Source: Gemmatimonadota bacterium (GTDB lineage Bacteria > Gemmatimonadota > Gemmatimonadetes > Gemmatimonadales > GWC2-71-9). From it: a stretch of 64,000 nucleotides of DNA. The notes under the pieces were generated by a model. The model was not told the origin of the DNA. It made no database searches and worked only from the letters and a program-made list of their open reading frames with translations. Shown piece after piece: positions 51,157 to 59,533 of this stretch. Position 1 is the first letter of the stretch; each line of letters begins with the position of its first letter. The stretch spans positions 1 through 64,000 of the forward strand of contig QHUJ01000114.1 of the NCBI GenBank assembly GCA_003221895.1, given 5' to 3'. The translations under genes were made by a program, and so were the position numbers.

Positions 51157-51777
51157 ATGCCCGCGCCCGCAACCTCCCGCGTTATGCGGACGTTTGAAGA
51201 TCGCGCCGAGGCGCTCGCGCATTTCTTCTTGCGCGCCGGTGAAGCGCCGCGTCTCATCGCCTACGACGACGCGGTGGGACTGCCGCTCGACCAAGCACTC
51301 GCCGCGCTCGAGTGGACCGCGCAGGTCGGCATACTCGCCGCGGAAGATCTCGTTCATGCCGCGCGTCTCGGCCCCGACTCCGCGGCGATTGTCGTCGAGC
51401 GTCGAGACGGTGATGCGCGAGTCTTCGTCTACTTCGGCCCCCGCATGGATGCACCGCCCGCCGATCCATACGAAGGTACTTTGCTGTACGATGAGCCGGG
51501 AGTCCGCTCCTACATTTTTGCACAACGCGGCCACGCGATCGCGCACTTTCTAAGAGCTACACACGGCTTGGGCGCGGCGCTGAGTTTGTTGTCACGTCGC
51601 GCACCCGAGCTGCGTCACATTCGTCGCTGGACCCAAGCACTATTCACGGAACCTGCCGTCGGACGCTCCACGCAATTGCTCGCGGGCTGGTTTGCGACGA
51701 GCGGTGCCGGCTTCCTGTTCATCCCGGCCGACGCAGACGAGCCGTTTGCCTACTTTGAGGTGGCAATAGAGGGCTAA
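51157..51777 (+). CDS. Soluble protein of unknown function
   Basis: A 206-residue protein from ATG 51157; the ORF-track version starting at 50524 is mostly antisense to the neighbouring gene. It looks alpha/beta (EDRAEALAHFFLRAGEAPRL; AAIVVERRDGDARVFVYFGP; GAGFLFIPADADEPFAYFEV) with no catalytic motif I can name. Leaderless-type start. A candidate ncRNA begins ~175 bp downstream on the same strand. Confidence 0.72.
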   Translation: MPAPATSRVMRTFEDRAEALAHFFLRAGEAPRLIAYDDAVGLPLDQALAALEWTAQVGILAAEDLVHAARLGPDSAAIVVERRDGDARVFVYFGPRMDAPPADPYEGTLLYDEPGVRSYIFAQRGHAIAHFLRATHGLGAALSLLSRRAPELRHIRRWTQALFTEPAVGRSTQLLAGWFATSGAGFLFIPADADEPFAYFEVAIEG

Positions 51778-51919
51778 ATACCCCGATGTGGGAACGTGCG
51801 GACTGTGGATTCACAACTCCACATGATGTGGACGAAGGCTGGAACGAATTGAGCGAGCGCTATTTACTCTCCACAGACGATGCACACTAGAGTGAGCTAA
51901 CCCGAAGAAACATCGGCAC

Positions 51920-51947
51920 TTGCGCGGTTTTTGGGGGCCCCTATATT
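51920..51947 (+). promoter_or_regulatory. Sigma-70-like promoter for the candidate ncRNA
   Basis: TTGCGC, 16-nt spacer, TATATT, predicting a transcription start near 51954. No ORF of any quality follows on this strand before the terminator at 52341-52386. Confidence 0.6.
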
Positions 51948-51953
51948 GTTCCC

Positions 51954-52386
51954 ACGCGGCTTGGAGGGAAGGGTTGGGACCTGGCGTTCCAACAACGCCT
52001 TCAGACCGAGTCCGAACGGAAATTCCGGGGAGGGCGCCGATGCAACCAAGGGCTCAGGCGCTCGTTGATCCGGGAGTCAACTCACCGGGTCGGACAGCTG
52101 GGGCCAGTCGCGTTGCCCTAGCCACGTCGAAATGGTGCCTCGACGTGCAGTGCGGAGGATCGGTCCGCGACCTGATCTGACCCGTAGCACCCACATTGGT
52201 GAACCGAGCGACCCGACGGGGTTGCTTGGGGATGGAAGCCGGAGCCTCTGAGTGCCCAACCTGGATGAACAGTCCATGGGTGGCGACAGAGAGAAGAACG
52301 ATGGGCGCAAGCCCTCGACTCCGGGTAGCCAATGTGTCGGAGCCCCCGGGCGAGCTTATTGAGCCGTCCCGGGGGCTTCGTGTTTT
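51954..52386 (+). ncRNA. Candidate large structured non-coding RNA (~430 nt), class unknown
   Basis: The 667-bp gap between two protein genes holds a promoter, a paired RNA and a terminator. Helices I can draw by eye: GGCGTT/AACGCC (51983/51994); a ~12-bp helix CGGGTCGGACAG with CTGATCTGACCCG (52086-52097/52172-52184) that encloses CACGTCGA/TCGACGTG (52123/52140) and GCGGA/TCCGC (52152/52164); a long-range CACATTGG/CCAATGTG (52192/52329); GCGACCC/GGGTTGC with a tetraloop (52208/52219); and GGGC-GCAA-GCCC, a GNRA hairpin at 52303. I found no signature of RNase P RNA, tmRNA, SRP RNA or a riboswitch. Confidence 0.6.
52341..52386 (+). terminator. Terminator of the candidate ncRNA
   Basis: A 10-bp perfect stem (AGCCCCCGGG / CCCGGGGGCT) with a 17-nt loop, followed by TCGTGTTTT. 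On this strand nothing else is transcribed into it. Confidence 0.75.
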
Positions 52387-52444
52387 CACGCCTTCTCCAC
52401 CGAGCGCTCCATCAGCAGCCTTGAACGTGTTCAGATTATTTCAG

Positions 52445-52669
52445 TTAGGAGGGCCGCAACCGCGGGAGAGCGGGATCGATCTCGTGTGCTTTGTGGAACG
52501 GGAGCCGCGGTCCACGAACGGGAATCAGATGGGCGATCGAGTTGGCGTAGTACTCGAGTAACGGCCGTCCTTTGGGCAGTACGACGAAGCTGTCGCCGTC
52601 GGCTACAACCAGACGGGCGCGAAACTCGTGAATGGCGCGTAACGCGGGCCGGCTGACCCGTCCGCTCAC
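52445..52669 (-). CDS. Small protein coupled to htpX
   Basis: A 74-residue protein whose GTG 52669 overlaps the htpX stop by 4 nt. It contains LLEYYANSIAHLIP, reminiscent of short C-terminal segments of acyltransferase-like proteins, but it is too short for that enzyme. Function unknown; translation depends on htpX. Confidence 0.6.
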   Translation of the reverse strand: MSGRVSRPALRAIHEFRARLVVADGDSFVVLPKGRPLLEYYANSIAHLIPVRGPRLPFHKAHEIDPALPRLRPS

Positions 52670-53706
52670 ACGGTCAGCCCCCCTTCTTTCTTCACCTGCG
52701 CGTAGCCCATCCCCTTCAGGCGCGCAATCCGCATGCTAATCGGCGGGTGCGTCGCCAACCGGTTGGCGAGCCAGCCTTCGCGTCTGCCGAGTCTCCGACC
52801 CAAGGGGTCCACGATGCACAAGTGGGCTGTTCCGCGCTTAATCGCCGTGGTGGGCGCGCCGGCACCCTCGATCTTCTCGAGCGCACTGACCAGGGCGAGC
52901 GGATTACGAGTGAATTGCGCGCTCATGGCGTCTGCGAGATACTCGCGGCCCCGGTTCACAGCTATCGCTAACACTTGGGTGATGGTCGGCGCGAGCATCC
53001 AGGAGATGAGCCACACTACCAAGAGCACCAGGATGATCGCTCCGGCACCGCCTTTTCGTCCGCCCCCGCCCCCCCCGCCCGCTCGGCCGAAACGGCCTCG
53101 ACCCAGTCCCCGGCCTATGCCATCGCTTATCAGCGCGACCGCACCGACCAGTGCCGCCAGCGTGGTCATGAGCCGAACATCCAGGTTCTTGATGTGTCCC
53201 AACTCATGCCCAATCACGCCCTGCAGTTCATCCCGGTTACAAACCGCTAACAGACCCCGCGTGACAGCGACGTGCGAATCCCTGGGGTCATGACCCGTTG
53301 CGAGCGCATTCGGATCGTCATCCGGGATGATCCAGATTCGCGGTCGAGGAAGCCCTGCCGCGATCGCCATTTCTTCCACGACGTTGACCAGCTGGCGTTC
53401 CCCATCGTTCGACGGATCGGAAACCTCTCGCGCCCCCGTCGCCCACAGCACCTTCTGCGGTCCGGTTCGATACGCGTACCGGGCGACGATCATTCCGATG
53501 AGCGTCAGGGCGATGCCAAACCAGGGGACTACGTGGCGATAATGCTCGTTCTCCCACGGTGTCTCGCGGGCTGTCGAGAGATAGAAGATCAAATCCCCGC
53601 CGAACCCCAGCCACGCGAAGAACAAAACGAAGCCAATCACCAGCCACGTCGTACGCCGGCGATTGGCTTTCTGTTGTTGGAAGAGATTACCGTCCGGAGA
53701 GGTCAA
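52666..53706 (-). CDS. htpX: M48-family membrane metalloprotease HtpX
   Basis: Membrane zinc protease of envelope quality control. The N-terminus NLFQQQKANRRRTTWLVIGF is that of the HtpX/LemA-linked family, so I start at TTG 53706, inside the lemA end; the ORF-track ATG 53766 is antisense to lemA's real frame. Two N-terminal membrane helices, the zinc motif IGHELGHIKN, a Gly-rich linker (RAGGGGGGGRKGGAG), two more helices and the third ligand region NRGREYLADAMSAQF are visible. 346 residues. Confidence 0.93.
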   Translation of the reverse strand: MTSPDGNLFQQQKANRRRTTWLVIGFVLFFAWLGFGGDLIFYLSTARETPWENEHYRHVVPWFGIALTLIGMIVARYAYRTGPQKVLWATGAREVSDPSNDGERQLVNVVEEMAIAAGLPRPRIWIIPDDDPNALATGHDPRDSHVAVTRGLLAVCNRDELQGVIGHELGHIKNLDVRLMTTLAALVGAVALISDGIGRGLGRGRFGRAGGGGGGGRKGGAGAIILVLLVVWLISWMLAPTITQVLAIAVNRGREYLADAMSAQFTRNPLALVSALEKIEGAGAPTTAIKRGTAHLCIVDPLGRRLGRREGWLANRLATHPPISMRIARLKGMGYAQVKKEGGLTV

Positions 53707-54259
53707 CCTGCGGTACCGCGCGTTCAGCCTGTTCTTCGATCTCCCACAGCTCGGCCGGTGCCGCATTGGCGATGCCGGTCACCAGCGTCGTGGGGAACTG
53801 CTGCTGCTTCGTGTTGTACTGCGTCGCCGTGTCGTTGTAGAGCTGCCGCGCGAAGGCGATGCGGTTCTCGGTGGACGTCAACTCTTCCTGCAGCTGACCA
53901 ATGTTTCCCGTCGCTTTGAGGTCGGGATAGCGTTCCACGACCGCCAGCAGCCGCGTCAGCGCGCCGGACAGCGCGTTTTCCGCCTGGCTGATCTGCTTCA
54001 TCGCCTCGGGTCCAGAGGCGTTCACCTTCACCGCCTGGTTGCGCGCCTGCACCACCGCTTCCAGCGTCGCCCGCTCGAAGTTCATCGCGCCCTTCACGGC
54101 ATTGACGAGATTGGGAATCAGATCGTGGCGGCGCTTCAACTGCACGTCGATCTGTTTGAACGCGTTGACCGTCTGATTCTTGAGCGAAATCAGGCCGTTG
54201 TATGCGCCGACCATCCAGAGACCGGCGATCACGACCACCACCAGCAGCAGCCACATCAT
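53687..54259 (-). CDS. lemA: LemA family membrane protein
   Basis: A 190-residue protein with one N-terminal membrane helix (MWLLLVVVVIAGLWMVG) and a four-helix-bundle coiled-coil domain (NGLISLKNQTVNAFKQIDVQ; RRHDLIPNLVNAVKG; ENRIAFARQLYNDTATQYNT). lemA-htpX pairs are widespread and thought to act together in envelope maintenance. It starts at ATG 54259 (ATG 54256 also possible); the extended ORF-track start is shadow. Confidence 0.94.
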   Translation of the reverse strand: MMWLLLVVVVIAGLWMVGAYNGLISLKNQTVNAFKQIDVQLKRRHDLIPNLVNAVKGAMNFERATLEAVVQARNQAVKVNASGPEAMKQISQAENALSGALTRLLAVVERYPDLKATGNIGQLQEELTSTENRIAFARQLYNDTATQYNTKQQQFPTTLVTGIANAAPAELWEIEEQAERAVPQVDLSGR

Positions 54260-54290
54260 CAGGACTCCGTGTTGGAGACGATACTGTGTA

Positions 54291-54926
54291 TTACGTGCTG
54301 TGTGGCAGGAGTTTCGTGATGGCCTGGCGCACCGACTCGGCGAGACCCTGGTCGTCGGAGCCGAGGCGGGCGAGGGGGTGATCGGCGTCCACGTGCAGCT
54401 CCACGCCACGCGTCACCGGGATGCGGCGCCAGGTCGTCGGACCGCCCGTCTCCTTCTCGGCATCGCGCGTCAGCCACGCGGTCAGCGCCCGTCCGGAGCG
54501 GCCGCGCGGCATTTCATCGGTGCCCTTGAGCGGTAACCGGTCCGGCGCGGGCAGTGATGTCCCCAGCACCTGTGCGCAGCGCCGCTCCAGCACGTCGCCT
54601 GTCTGGTCGTGCATGTCCTTGGTTATGGCGGCGAGGGTGGCGCCTTCCATCTGACGCAGCTTGATCGCCAGCAGCTGCAGAAAGTGGCGATAGGAGTAGG
54701 TCGCGGCGGTGCCGCGGCCTTCGGGTGGACTGACGAGCCCCCGCGTGACGTAAAACCGAATCGTGCGCTCGCTCGGCGCGGCGCGGGCCGCGGCATTGAT
54801 GGGAGTGACGGCGGAGGCGTCGAGAACCGCGCCGACCACGACCGAGAGGTCTCGGAGGTTCCAGGGCGCGAGATTGCGGTATTCACGAAGCACATGCAGA
54901 GGATCTGCGTGTGCTACTGTCGTCAT
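54291..54926 (-). CDS. MerR-like transcriptional regulator
   Basis: A 211-residue regulator starting at ATG 54926 in an ATGA overlap with the response-regulator gene. The MerR helix-turn-helix is SERTIRFYVTRGLVSPPEGR plus YSYRHFLQLLAIKLRQMEG (~50-105). The C-terminal half is a ligand-binding or dimerisation domain without cysteines of metal sensors. It lies 31 bp upstream of lemA-htpX on the same strand and may control them. Confidence 0.88.
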   Translation of the reverse strand: MTTVAHADPLHVLREYRNLAPWNLRDLSVVVGAVLDASAVTPINAAARAAPSERTIRFYVTRGLVSPPEGRGTAATYSYRHFLQLLAIKLRQMEGATLAAITKDMHDQTGDVLERRCAQVLGTSLPAPDRLPLKGTDEMPRGRSGRALTAWLTRDAEKETGGPTTWRRIPVTRGVELHVDADHPLARLGSDDQGLAESVRQAITKLLPHST

Positions 54927-55339
54927 GCGTCCATCGCTCCTGTGGAACGGTCTCGTTCCAACACGGACGATACCCATTCTGCGACTTGCTGCAAGTTGAA
55001 CGGCTTCCGAATCACCATGCAGTGATGGTGTTCCAGCCAGGTGCGCACCTCCTCGGCTTCGGCATCCCCCGTCATGATCGCGATATGGCCGTCCAGCCCC
55101 GGCCAGCGGTGGATAATGGCCAGGTAGAGCGCCAATCCCGACATCGTCGGCAGATGGATGTCGAGCAGGAGGGCGTCCGCCATCTCCGAGGCCAAAAGGT
55201 CGTAGGCCGCTTCAGCCGTCCCGGCGGACAACACGCGGTAGCCGTGCCGCTCCAGGAATCGCTCCAGCACCCGTCGCAGTCCGGCCTCGTCGTCGACGAG
55301 CAGAACGGTCGCCGGTCTGCGTGGCGGCGAGGTCATCAT
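54923..55339 (-). CDS. Single-domain response regulator (CheY-like)
   Basis: A 138-residue receiver domain. VLLVDDEAG, the phospho-acceptor Asp60 in LLLDIHLPTMSG, Thr in AIMTGDAE and Lys in IRKPFN are all present. No output domain and no adjacent histidine kinase. It sits between AraC-like and MerR-like genes with 4-nt overlaps on both sides. Confidence 0.92.
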   Translation of the reverse strand: MMTSPPRRPATVLLVDDEAGLRRVLERFLERHGYRVLSAGTAEAAYDLLASEMADALLLDIHLPTMSGLALYLAIIHRWPGLDGHIAIMTGDAEAEEVRTWLEHHHCMVIRKPFNLQQVAEWVSSVLERDRSTGAMDA

Positions 55340-56139
55340 GACGCGGTCGCCGCCGCCGCCCGCCGCACGGGCGTGAGGAAGCCTTGCACGATGCGGGCGG
55401 TCGCCTCGTCGGCGGTCAACGAGAGGCGCATCTCGCCGGCCGTGAGTCCGAGGTAGGTGCGGGCATGCTGTTGCAGGGTCTTTGCCTGCGCGTAGCCGAG
55501 CCGTTTCGCAACGTCTTCAATTGTAAAGCCGGGATCCTGCAGCAGGCGGTGCGCGTACAGCACGCGCGCCGCCGCGAGGATGTGCCGCGGGCTCGCCAGG
55601 CCGGCGCGCGCGAACCAGCGGGCGCATGTACCGCGGTCCACGCGCGCCCGTGCCGCGACCTGCTGGATCGTTTGCACGACGCCGGGAGTGCGGAGCCCGT
55701 CCTCCAGGACCCAGCGGAGCTCGCACGGCAGCGGGGCGAGCGCGACGGTCAGCTGATCGAGGAGCCGATGCGAGGCGGCGTGCATGGCCTCGGCCGAGAC
55801 GAGGTTGAACAGCCCTTCCGGATGGTCGTCGACGCCGCGCAACACGACTTGGCGGATGCCGCACTGGCCCAACGCGAGGAGAACCGGAGCGAGCTGCGGC
55901 GTCATCGACGTGTAGAGAATCAGCCGCAATGACGGGAATAGCAGATGGAGGCGCTCGATCTCCTGACGGCTCGCAATCCCGCTCAGCCCCGGGTCGACGA
56001 AGGCGATCTCGACTGGGCGGCTGCGGATTGTTTCCAGCGCATCATCCCATGTGGAAGCACGCGCAACGAAAAACTTCGGCGCGACAGCCACCCGGAGTTT
56101 CTGGAACTGCAGATCGGGAACCGCTGCCAATACCAGCAT
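55336..56139 (-). CDS. AraC-family transcriptional regulator
   Basis: A 267-residue protein. The N-terminal half resembles a receiver-like fold (EIAFVDPGLSGIASRQEIER; LRLILYTSMTPQL) without a clear phospho-site. The C-terminal half is the paired helix-turn-helix of AraC (VAARARVDRGTCARWFARAG; TIEDVAKRLGYAQAKTLQQH). Two 18-bp direct repeats, 21 bp apart, lie 34 bp upstream of its start and may be its binding sites. First gene of a three-regulator operon. Confidence 0.87.
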   Translation of the reverse strand: MLVLAAVPDLQFQKLRVAVAPKFFVARASTWDDALETIRSRPVEIAFVDPGLSGIASRQEIERLHLLFPSLRLILYTSMTPQLAPVLLALGQCGIRQVVLRGVDDHPEGLFNLVSAEAMHAASHRLLDQLTVALAPLPCELRWVLEDGLRTPGVVQTIQQVAARARVDRGTCARWFARAGLASPRHILAAARVLYAHRLLQDPGFTIEDVAKRLGYAQAKTLQQHARTYLGLTAGEMRLSLTADEATARIVQGFLTPVRRAAAATAS

Positions 56140-56172
56140 TTCCCTAGGTGTCCTCCGAACGAATTCCCAAAT

Positions 56173-56211
56173 TGCCGCAAAAACGCCCTACGATGCCGCA
56201 AAAACGCCCTA
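56173..56211. repeat. Tandem 18-bp direct repeat, 21-bp period, upstream of the AraC-like gene
   Basis: TGCCGCAAAAACGCCCTA occurs perfectly twice (56173 and 56194). The 21-bp period places both copies on the same DNA face, as for AraC I1-I2 half-sites. They lie between the AraC-like gene and a divergent small lipoprotein gene. Confidence 0.85.
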
Positions 56212-56281
56212 AACCCGAGTGCCCACGACGCCCATGTTGGCTCTGACGCTCACCATCTCTCTCGGACCGTGGAGGTCTTTT

Positions 56282-56413
56282 ATGACCCGCCGCCTGCGCT
56301 GTGCCGTAGTCCTGCTGCTCGTGTCGTTCGCCCTTACCGCGGCGGCTTGCGCCGATGCGTCGGGGCCGAGCGGCGTAACGTGCGATAACAACAATCCGGT
56401 GACGTGCCGGTAG
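56282..56413 (+). CDS. Small lipoprotein
   Basis: A 43-residue peptide from ATG 56282, with GGAGGT 6 nt upstream; the ORF-track start at 56219 is too early. MTRRLRCAVVLLLVSFALTA is a signal, and AAAC is a plausible lipobox. The mature part (ADASGPSGVTCDNNNPVTCR) is ~22 residues with two cysteines. Similar tiny 'CADASGP' lipoproteins are, as I recall, frequent in Gemmatimonadota. Function unknown. Confidence 0.65.
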   Translation: MTRRLRCAVVLLLVSFALTAAACADASGPSGVTCDNNNPVTCR

Positions 56414-56429
56414 ACTTGCTCGCATCGCC

Positions 56430-57692
56430 CTAACTCCCGAGCGCCGCGAGCGAAGCTGAGAGCTCTCTCAGCGATTCAGTCCGGTATGGGCGCTCAACGG
56501 CGGCGCTCTCGACTCGGTCGGGGGCGCCGCAGTCGTTCATGCCCGCGAGCATGCGTTCTATGCGGAACACAAACTCGTGCAAGCCGTGCGCGGTGGCGAT
56601 TTCCAACGCCTCACGCAGCGAGGTGCCCGCCCTGCGATAATTCCCAAACCGCGCATATCCAATCCCCGCCTTGAGGGCGAAGTCGGTGCGGAGGTTTGGA
56701 GCCGACTGCCCAATGTGCTCGAGGCAGCGCTCCCGCCACCGCTCGAACCCAACGCGATCGTCTCGGGTCGAGGCGCAGTGCATCAAATCGATCATTGCGT
56801 TGGTGAGGTTCTCGCCGTCAACGGCGTGACGAACCACTTCCGCGAGCGCGTTTTCCGCCGGGTTCACATGGCCAAGCCGCAGCAACAGACTGCCCAGGTC
56901 CTTGAGTGTCCGCAGCTGCAGCATCTTGTCTTCATACAGCTGGTAGGCGCGCCACAAATGCGGAGCACCATCCGCGGTTTGGCCGCGTCGCTCGAGAGCA
57001 TTGCCGAGACCGTGCTCCGCTTCGGCCATTCCCCGTCGGAATCCCATCGAGGTCGCGTCGGCAAGCACGGCCCGCCAGCCACGTTCCGCTTCCGCAAGAT
57101 TTCCGCGGAAGTGGAGGACGTTGCACTGTCCGATGCGACTGCTCAGTACCAACTCCCATTCGTCTTCACGCGCAGCGATTCTCCCAGCCTGAGCGTATGC
57201 TGCATCGGCGCCGTCGAAGTCCGCCTGCAGACGACGCACGCGACCGAGCCGCATCCACGCGCTGATATTGTCCGAGGTCGCCAGCCGATCGCCGCCGACG
57301 TCGATCAAGGTGTGTAGCGCGTCCTCGGCTTCCTCGAGACGCGATTCCTGTTCGAGATACAGCGCGTACGCGAACAAAGACGGTCCGATGAGGTGGAGTT
57401 CGCCGGTGCTATGGGCGTCACCCGTCGCACGAACGATGCAGCTGAGATGCGACGCTTCGGTGCCTTCGCCGGCGAGCTCCGCGCAATAGCGCTCGGTCGC
57501 GGCCCACTGATAGCGGAACACGTCCGGGGTCGGCGCTTCGCGATCAGGAGCCAGCAGATCGACGAACCGCAAAGCGAGGAAGGCGCCTTGGCCCAGACGC
57601 ACCTGCGCGGAGGTGGCCGGTTCGTCGGTCACCCGTTGGAGAAACACCGCATGAGGAAGTCCGGCGCGGTGCGCTTTGGCTTCAGTGGTCAT
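56430..57692 (-). CDS. Tetratricopeptide-repeat protein
   Basis: A 420-residue soluble protein with about eight degenerate TPR helix pairs (LFAYALYLEQESRLEEAEDA; ADFDGADAAYAQAGRIAARE; GNYRRAGTSLREALEIATAH). There is no DNA-binding or enzymatic domain. TAAGGT lies 5 nt before ATG 57692 with no Shine-Dalgarno sequence. It may be the sensor half of a signalling system near the regulator operon, but that is a guess. Confidence 0.85.
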   Translation of the reverse strand: MTTEAKAHRAGLPHAVFLQRVTDEPATSAQVRLGQGAFLALRFVDLLAPDREAPTPDVFRYQWAATERYCAELAGEGTEASHLSCIVRATGDAHSTGELHLIGPSLFAYALYLEQESRLEEAEDALHTLIDVGGDRLATSDNISAWMRLGRVRRLQADFDGADAAYAQAGRIAAREDEWELVLSSRIGQCNVLHFRGNLAEAERGWRAVLADATSMGFRRGMAEAEHGLGNALERRGQTADGAPHLWRAYQLYEDKMLQLRTLKDLGSLLLRLGHVNPAENALAEVVRHAVDGENLTNAMIDLMHCASTRDDRVGFERWRERCLEHIGQSAPNLRTDFALKAGIGYARFGNYRRAGTSLREALEIATAHGLHEFVFRIERMLAGMNDCGAPDRVESAAVERPYRTESLRELSASLAALGS

Positions 57693-57855
57693 CGCGTACC
57701 TTATTTGCAGCCGGTATGCCGAAGGGCAAGACCATCACGCGCAGCAACATAGCCTTTGGGCCGCCGAGGCGTTAGCCCGCAAATGACGCGTTTTCGGGCT
57801 TTTCGCCGGATTTTTCGGGTGCTGGAAGGGTTTCGCTGACAGTTATAACCAATGT

Positions 57856-58284
57856 ATGTCCAAGGGCTTCACACTACTGGAACTCATCGTCGTCACGTGC
57901 ATCGCCGCCATTCTCACGGCTTTCTGGGTGCCACGCGCGGCGAGACTCATAGACTGGCTCGCTACGGAGCGCGCCGTCCGCGATGTCACGACAGCACTGG
58001 CAGTCGGAAGACATGGTGCCGTGATGCGAGCAATTCGCGCGCGAGTTGCATTCGACAGCGACACGATTCGCATCGACCGTCTTGAGCCGCAGGGCTGGGT
58101 TCCCTGGTGGCGGACGCCCGGTCCGGCGAGCCACGGTGTGCAGATGGAGGTCTCGAACCCGGTCGTGTTTTTCGGTCCCAACGGAATGGCATGGGGCGTG
58201 TCTAATACTAAGATCGTATTGCGTCGCGGGTCGCAGGCAGAAACAATTACGATGTCGCGCGTTGGAAGGGTGAAGCACTGGTAG
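57856..58284 (+). CDS. Type IV pilin-like/GspH-type prepilin
   Basis: A 142-residue prepilin. The prepilin peptidase site is at MSKG/FTLLELIVV with Glu5 of the mature protein, followed by one hydrophobic helix and a beta-rich C-domain (VVFFGPNGMAWGVSNTKIVL). It resembles the minor pilins GspH/FimT. No other pilus gene is nearby, so it is an orphan. A TTATAACC box precedes the ATG and no Shine-Dalgarno sequence is seen. Confidence 0.87.
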   Translation: MSKGFTLLELIVVTCIAAILTAFWVPRAARLIDWLATERAVRDVTTALAVGRHGAVMRAIRARVAFDSDTIRIDRLEPQGWVPWWRTPGPASHGVQMEVSNPVVFFGPNGMAWGVSNTKIVLRRGSQAETITMSRVGRVKHW

Positions 58285-58398
58285 TGGTGCAACCCTTCAG
58301 CAGGATCGAGCATCTAATCGTATGAAACCTGAATGCGGTGCTGCACGTTTGTTGCAAGGGTCGCGGCTGAAGTGTGACGGCCACTTCACCCGACCGCC

Positions 58399-58434
58399 AA
58401 CCCCGGGGAGCTTCTTGCCCCGGGGTTTGGTCTT
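58399..58434 (+). terminator. Terminator between the pilin and HD-GYP genes
   Basis: A 10-bp perfect stem (AACCCCGGGG / CCCCGGGGTT), 9-nt loop, then TGGTCTTTT on the plus strand. It separates converging genes. Confidence 0.85.
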
Positions 58435-59505
58435 TTAGAGTGTCGGCCCATCTTCGTCGAGGAACACCAGCGTCTGCCGCCGCCCCACGATCCGGACGAG
58501 CGCATCGTAGACGGTGGGGTCGACCACCGTTCCCGACAACTCCGCCATCCGCGCGACCGCCTGTTCAGGCGTCATTTTGTCCTGATACGGTCGGGCCGTC
58601 GTCAGGGCATCGTAAACTTCCGCGGCGCCGATGACTCGTCCACCGAGCGGGATGTCTTCGCCCCGTAATCCGTCGGGATAGCCGGTCCCGTCCCAGCGCT
58701 CGTGGTGGCTTTTCACGATCGAAGCGACGTCGCCCAGGTGCACGAGCGGCGCGAGAATTTGCGCGCCGATGATGACGTGCTGCTTCACATGTTCGAACTC
58801 GTCCGACGTGAGCGGCCCTTCCTTATTCACGACCGCGTCCCGCGTGCCGATCTTGCCCAGATCGTGCAGCCGGCCCGCCATCCGCACGCGGTCCACATCC
58901 TCTTCGGAGAGTCCCAGCTCTGTCGCGATGTTCGCGGAGAAATCCGCGACCCTGGCTGAGTGACCGCGCAGGTACGGATCCTTTGCCTCGAGCGCATTGA
59001 CCAGCGCCTCGAGCGTCGCGGTGGAAACGCGCTCCAACCGGTGTCGCTCGCGTTGCAGCTCGGCGGTCCGCGTCGTGACTTCTTCCTTCAGCCACTGATT
59101 CAGGTGGCGGTTCTCGAGCAGCATCTCGCGCCGCTTCAGCGAGCGTTGGACGGCGCGGCCGAGGTCGGCGAGCTCGATCGGCTTGGTGAGATAGTCCATG
59201 GCGCCGCGCTGCATACAGAGCGCGGCGCTGGTCGCGTCATTGACCGCGGTGAGCATGAGAATGGCGAGGTCCGGCTCGATCTCGAGCGCGTGCGGCACGA
59301 GATCGACCCCGCTGGTCCCCGGCATGCGGATATCCGACAGCATCAGCGAGACCTTGTGAAGGCGCAACTGCTCCAGCGCCTCGTCGGCCGAGCCCGCTGT
59401 GAATACTTCGAACTGCTGTTGTCTTAGAAATTTCCGCAGTGCGTTCCGGATCGGCTCTTCGTCATCGACCACCAGTACGGTGACGACGCCGGCGTGTGCG
59501 GTCAA
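58435..59505 (-). CDS. Response regulator with HD-GYP phosphodiesterase domain
   Basis: A 356-residue protein. The receiver domain (~1-125) has Asp58 in LMLSDIRMPG and Lys in LTKPIE. After a coiled coil (~125-170) comes a complete HD-GYP domain: HSARVADFS, GRLHDLGKIG and HHERWDGTGYPDGLRG. Such proteins hydrolyse cyclic di-GMP on phosphorylation. No kinase is adjacent. Confidence 0.94.
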   Translation of the reverse strand: MTAHAGVVTVLVVDDEEPIRNALRKFLRQQQFEVFTAGSADEALEQLRLHKVSLMLSDIRMPGTSGVDLVPHALEIEPDLAILMLTAVNDATSAALCMQRGAMDYLTKPIELADLGRAVQRSLKRREMLLENRHLNQWLKEEVTTRTAELQRERHRLERVSTATLEALVNALEAKDPYLRGHSARVADFSANIATELGLSEEDVDRVRMAGRLHDLGKIGTRDAVVNKEGPLTSDEFEHVKQHVIIGAQILAPLVHLGDVASIVKSHHERWDGTGYPDGLRGEDIPLGGRVIGAAEVYDALTTARPYQDKMTPEQAVARMAELSGTVVDPTVYDALVRIVGRRQTLVFLDEDGPTL

Positions 59506-59533
59506 CCGCGGCTCCTTGCGAAGTCAGCGCAAA

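Noticed and set aside
51795-51880. Origin-like cluster of TGTGGA/TCCACA (DnaA-box cores) with a TCCACATGATGTGGA palindrome
   Set aside because: The sites match only part of the DnaA consensus, there is no AT-rich unwinding region, and no dnaA, dnaN or similar genes are nearby.
51954-52386. RNase P RNA, tmRNA or SRP RNA
   Set aside because: I looked for the RNase P core (GAGGAAAGTCC, ACAGAA...GGCTTA), a tmRNA tRNA-like end with an Ala-rich tag, and the SRP GGAAG tetraloop domain, and found none. A covariance-model search could overturn this.
52054-52389. 111-residue minus-strand ORF in the ncRNA region
   Set aside because: No ribosome-binding site or protein-like pattern, and the region is better explained as a structured RNA on the plus strand.
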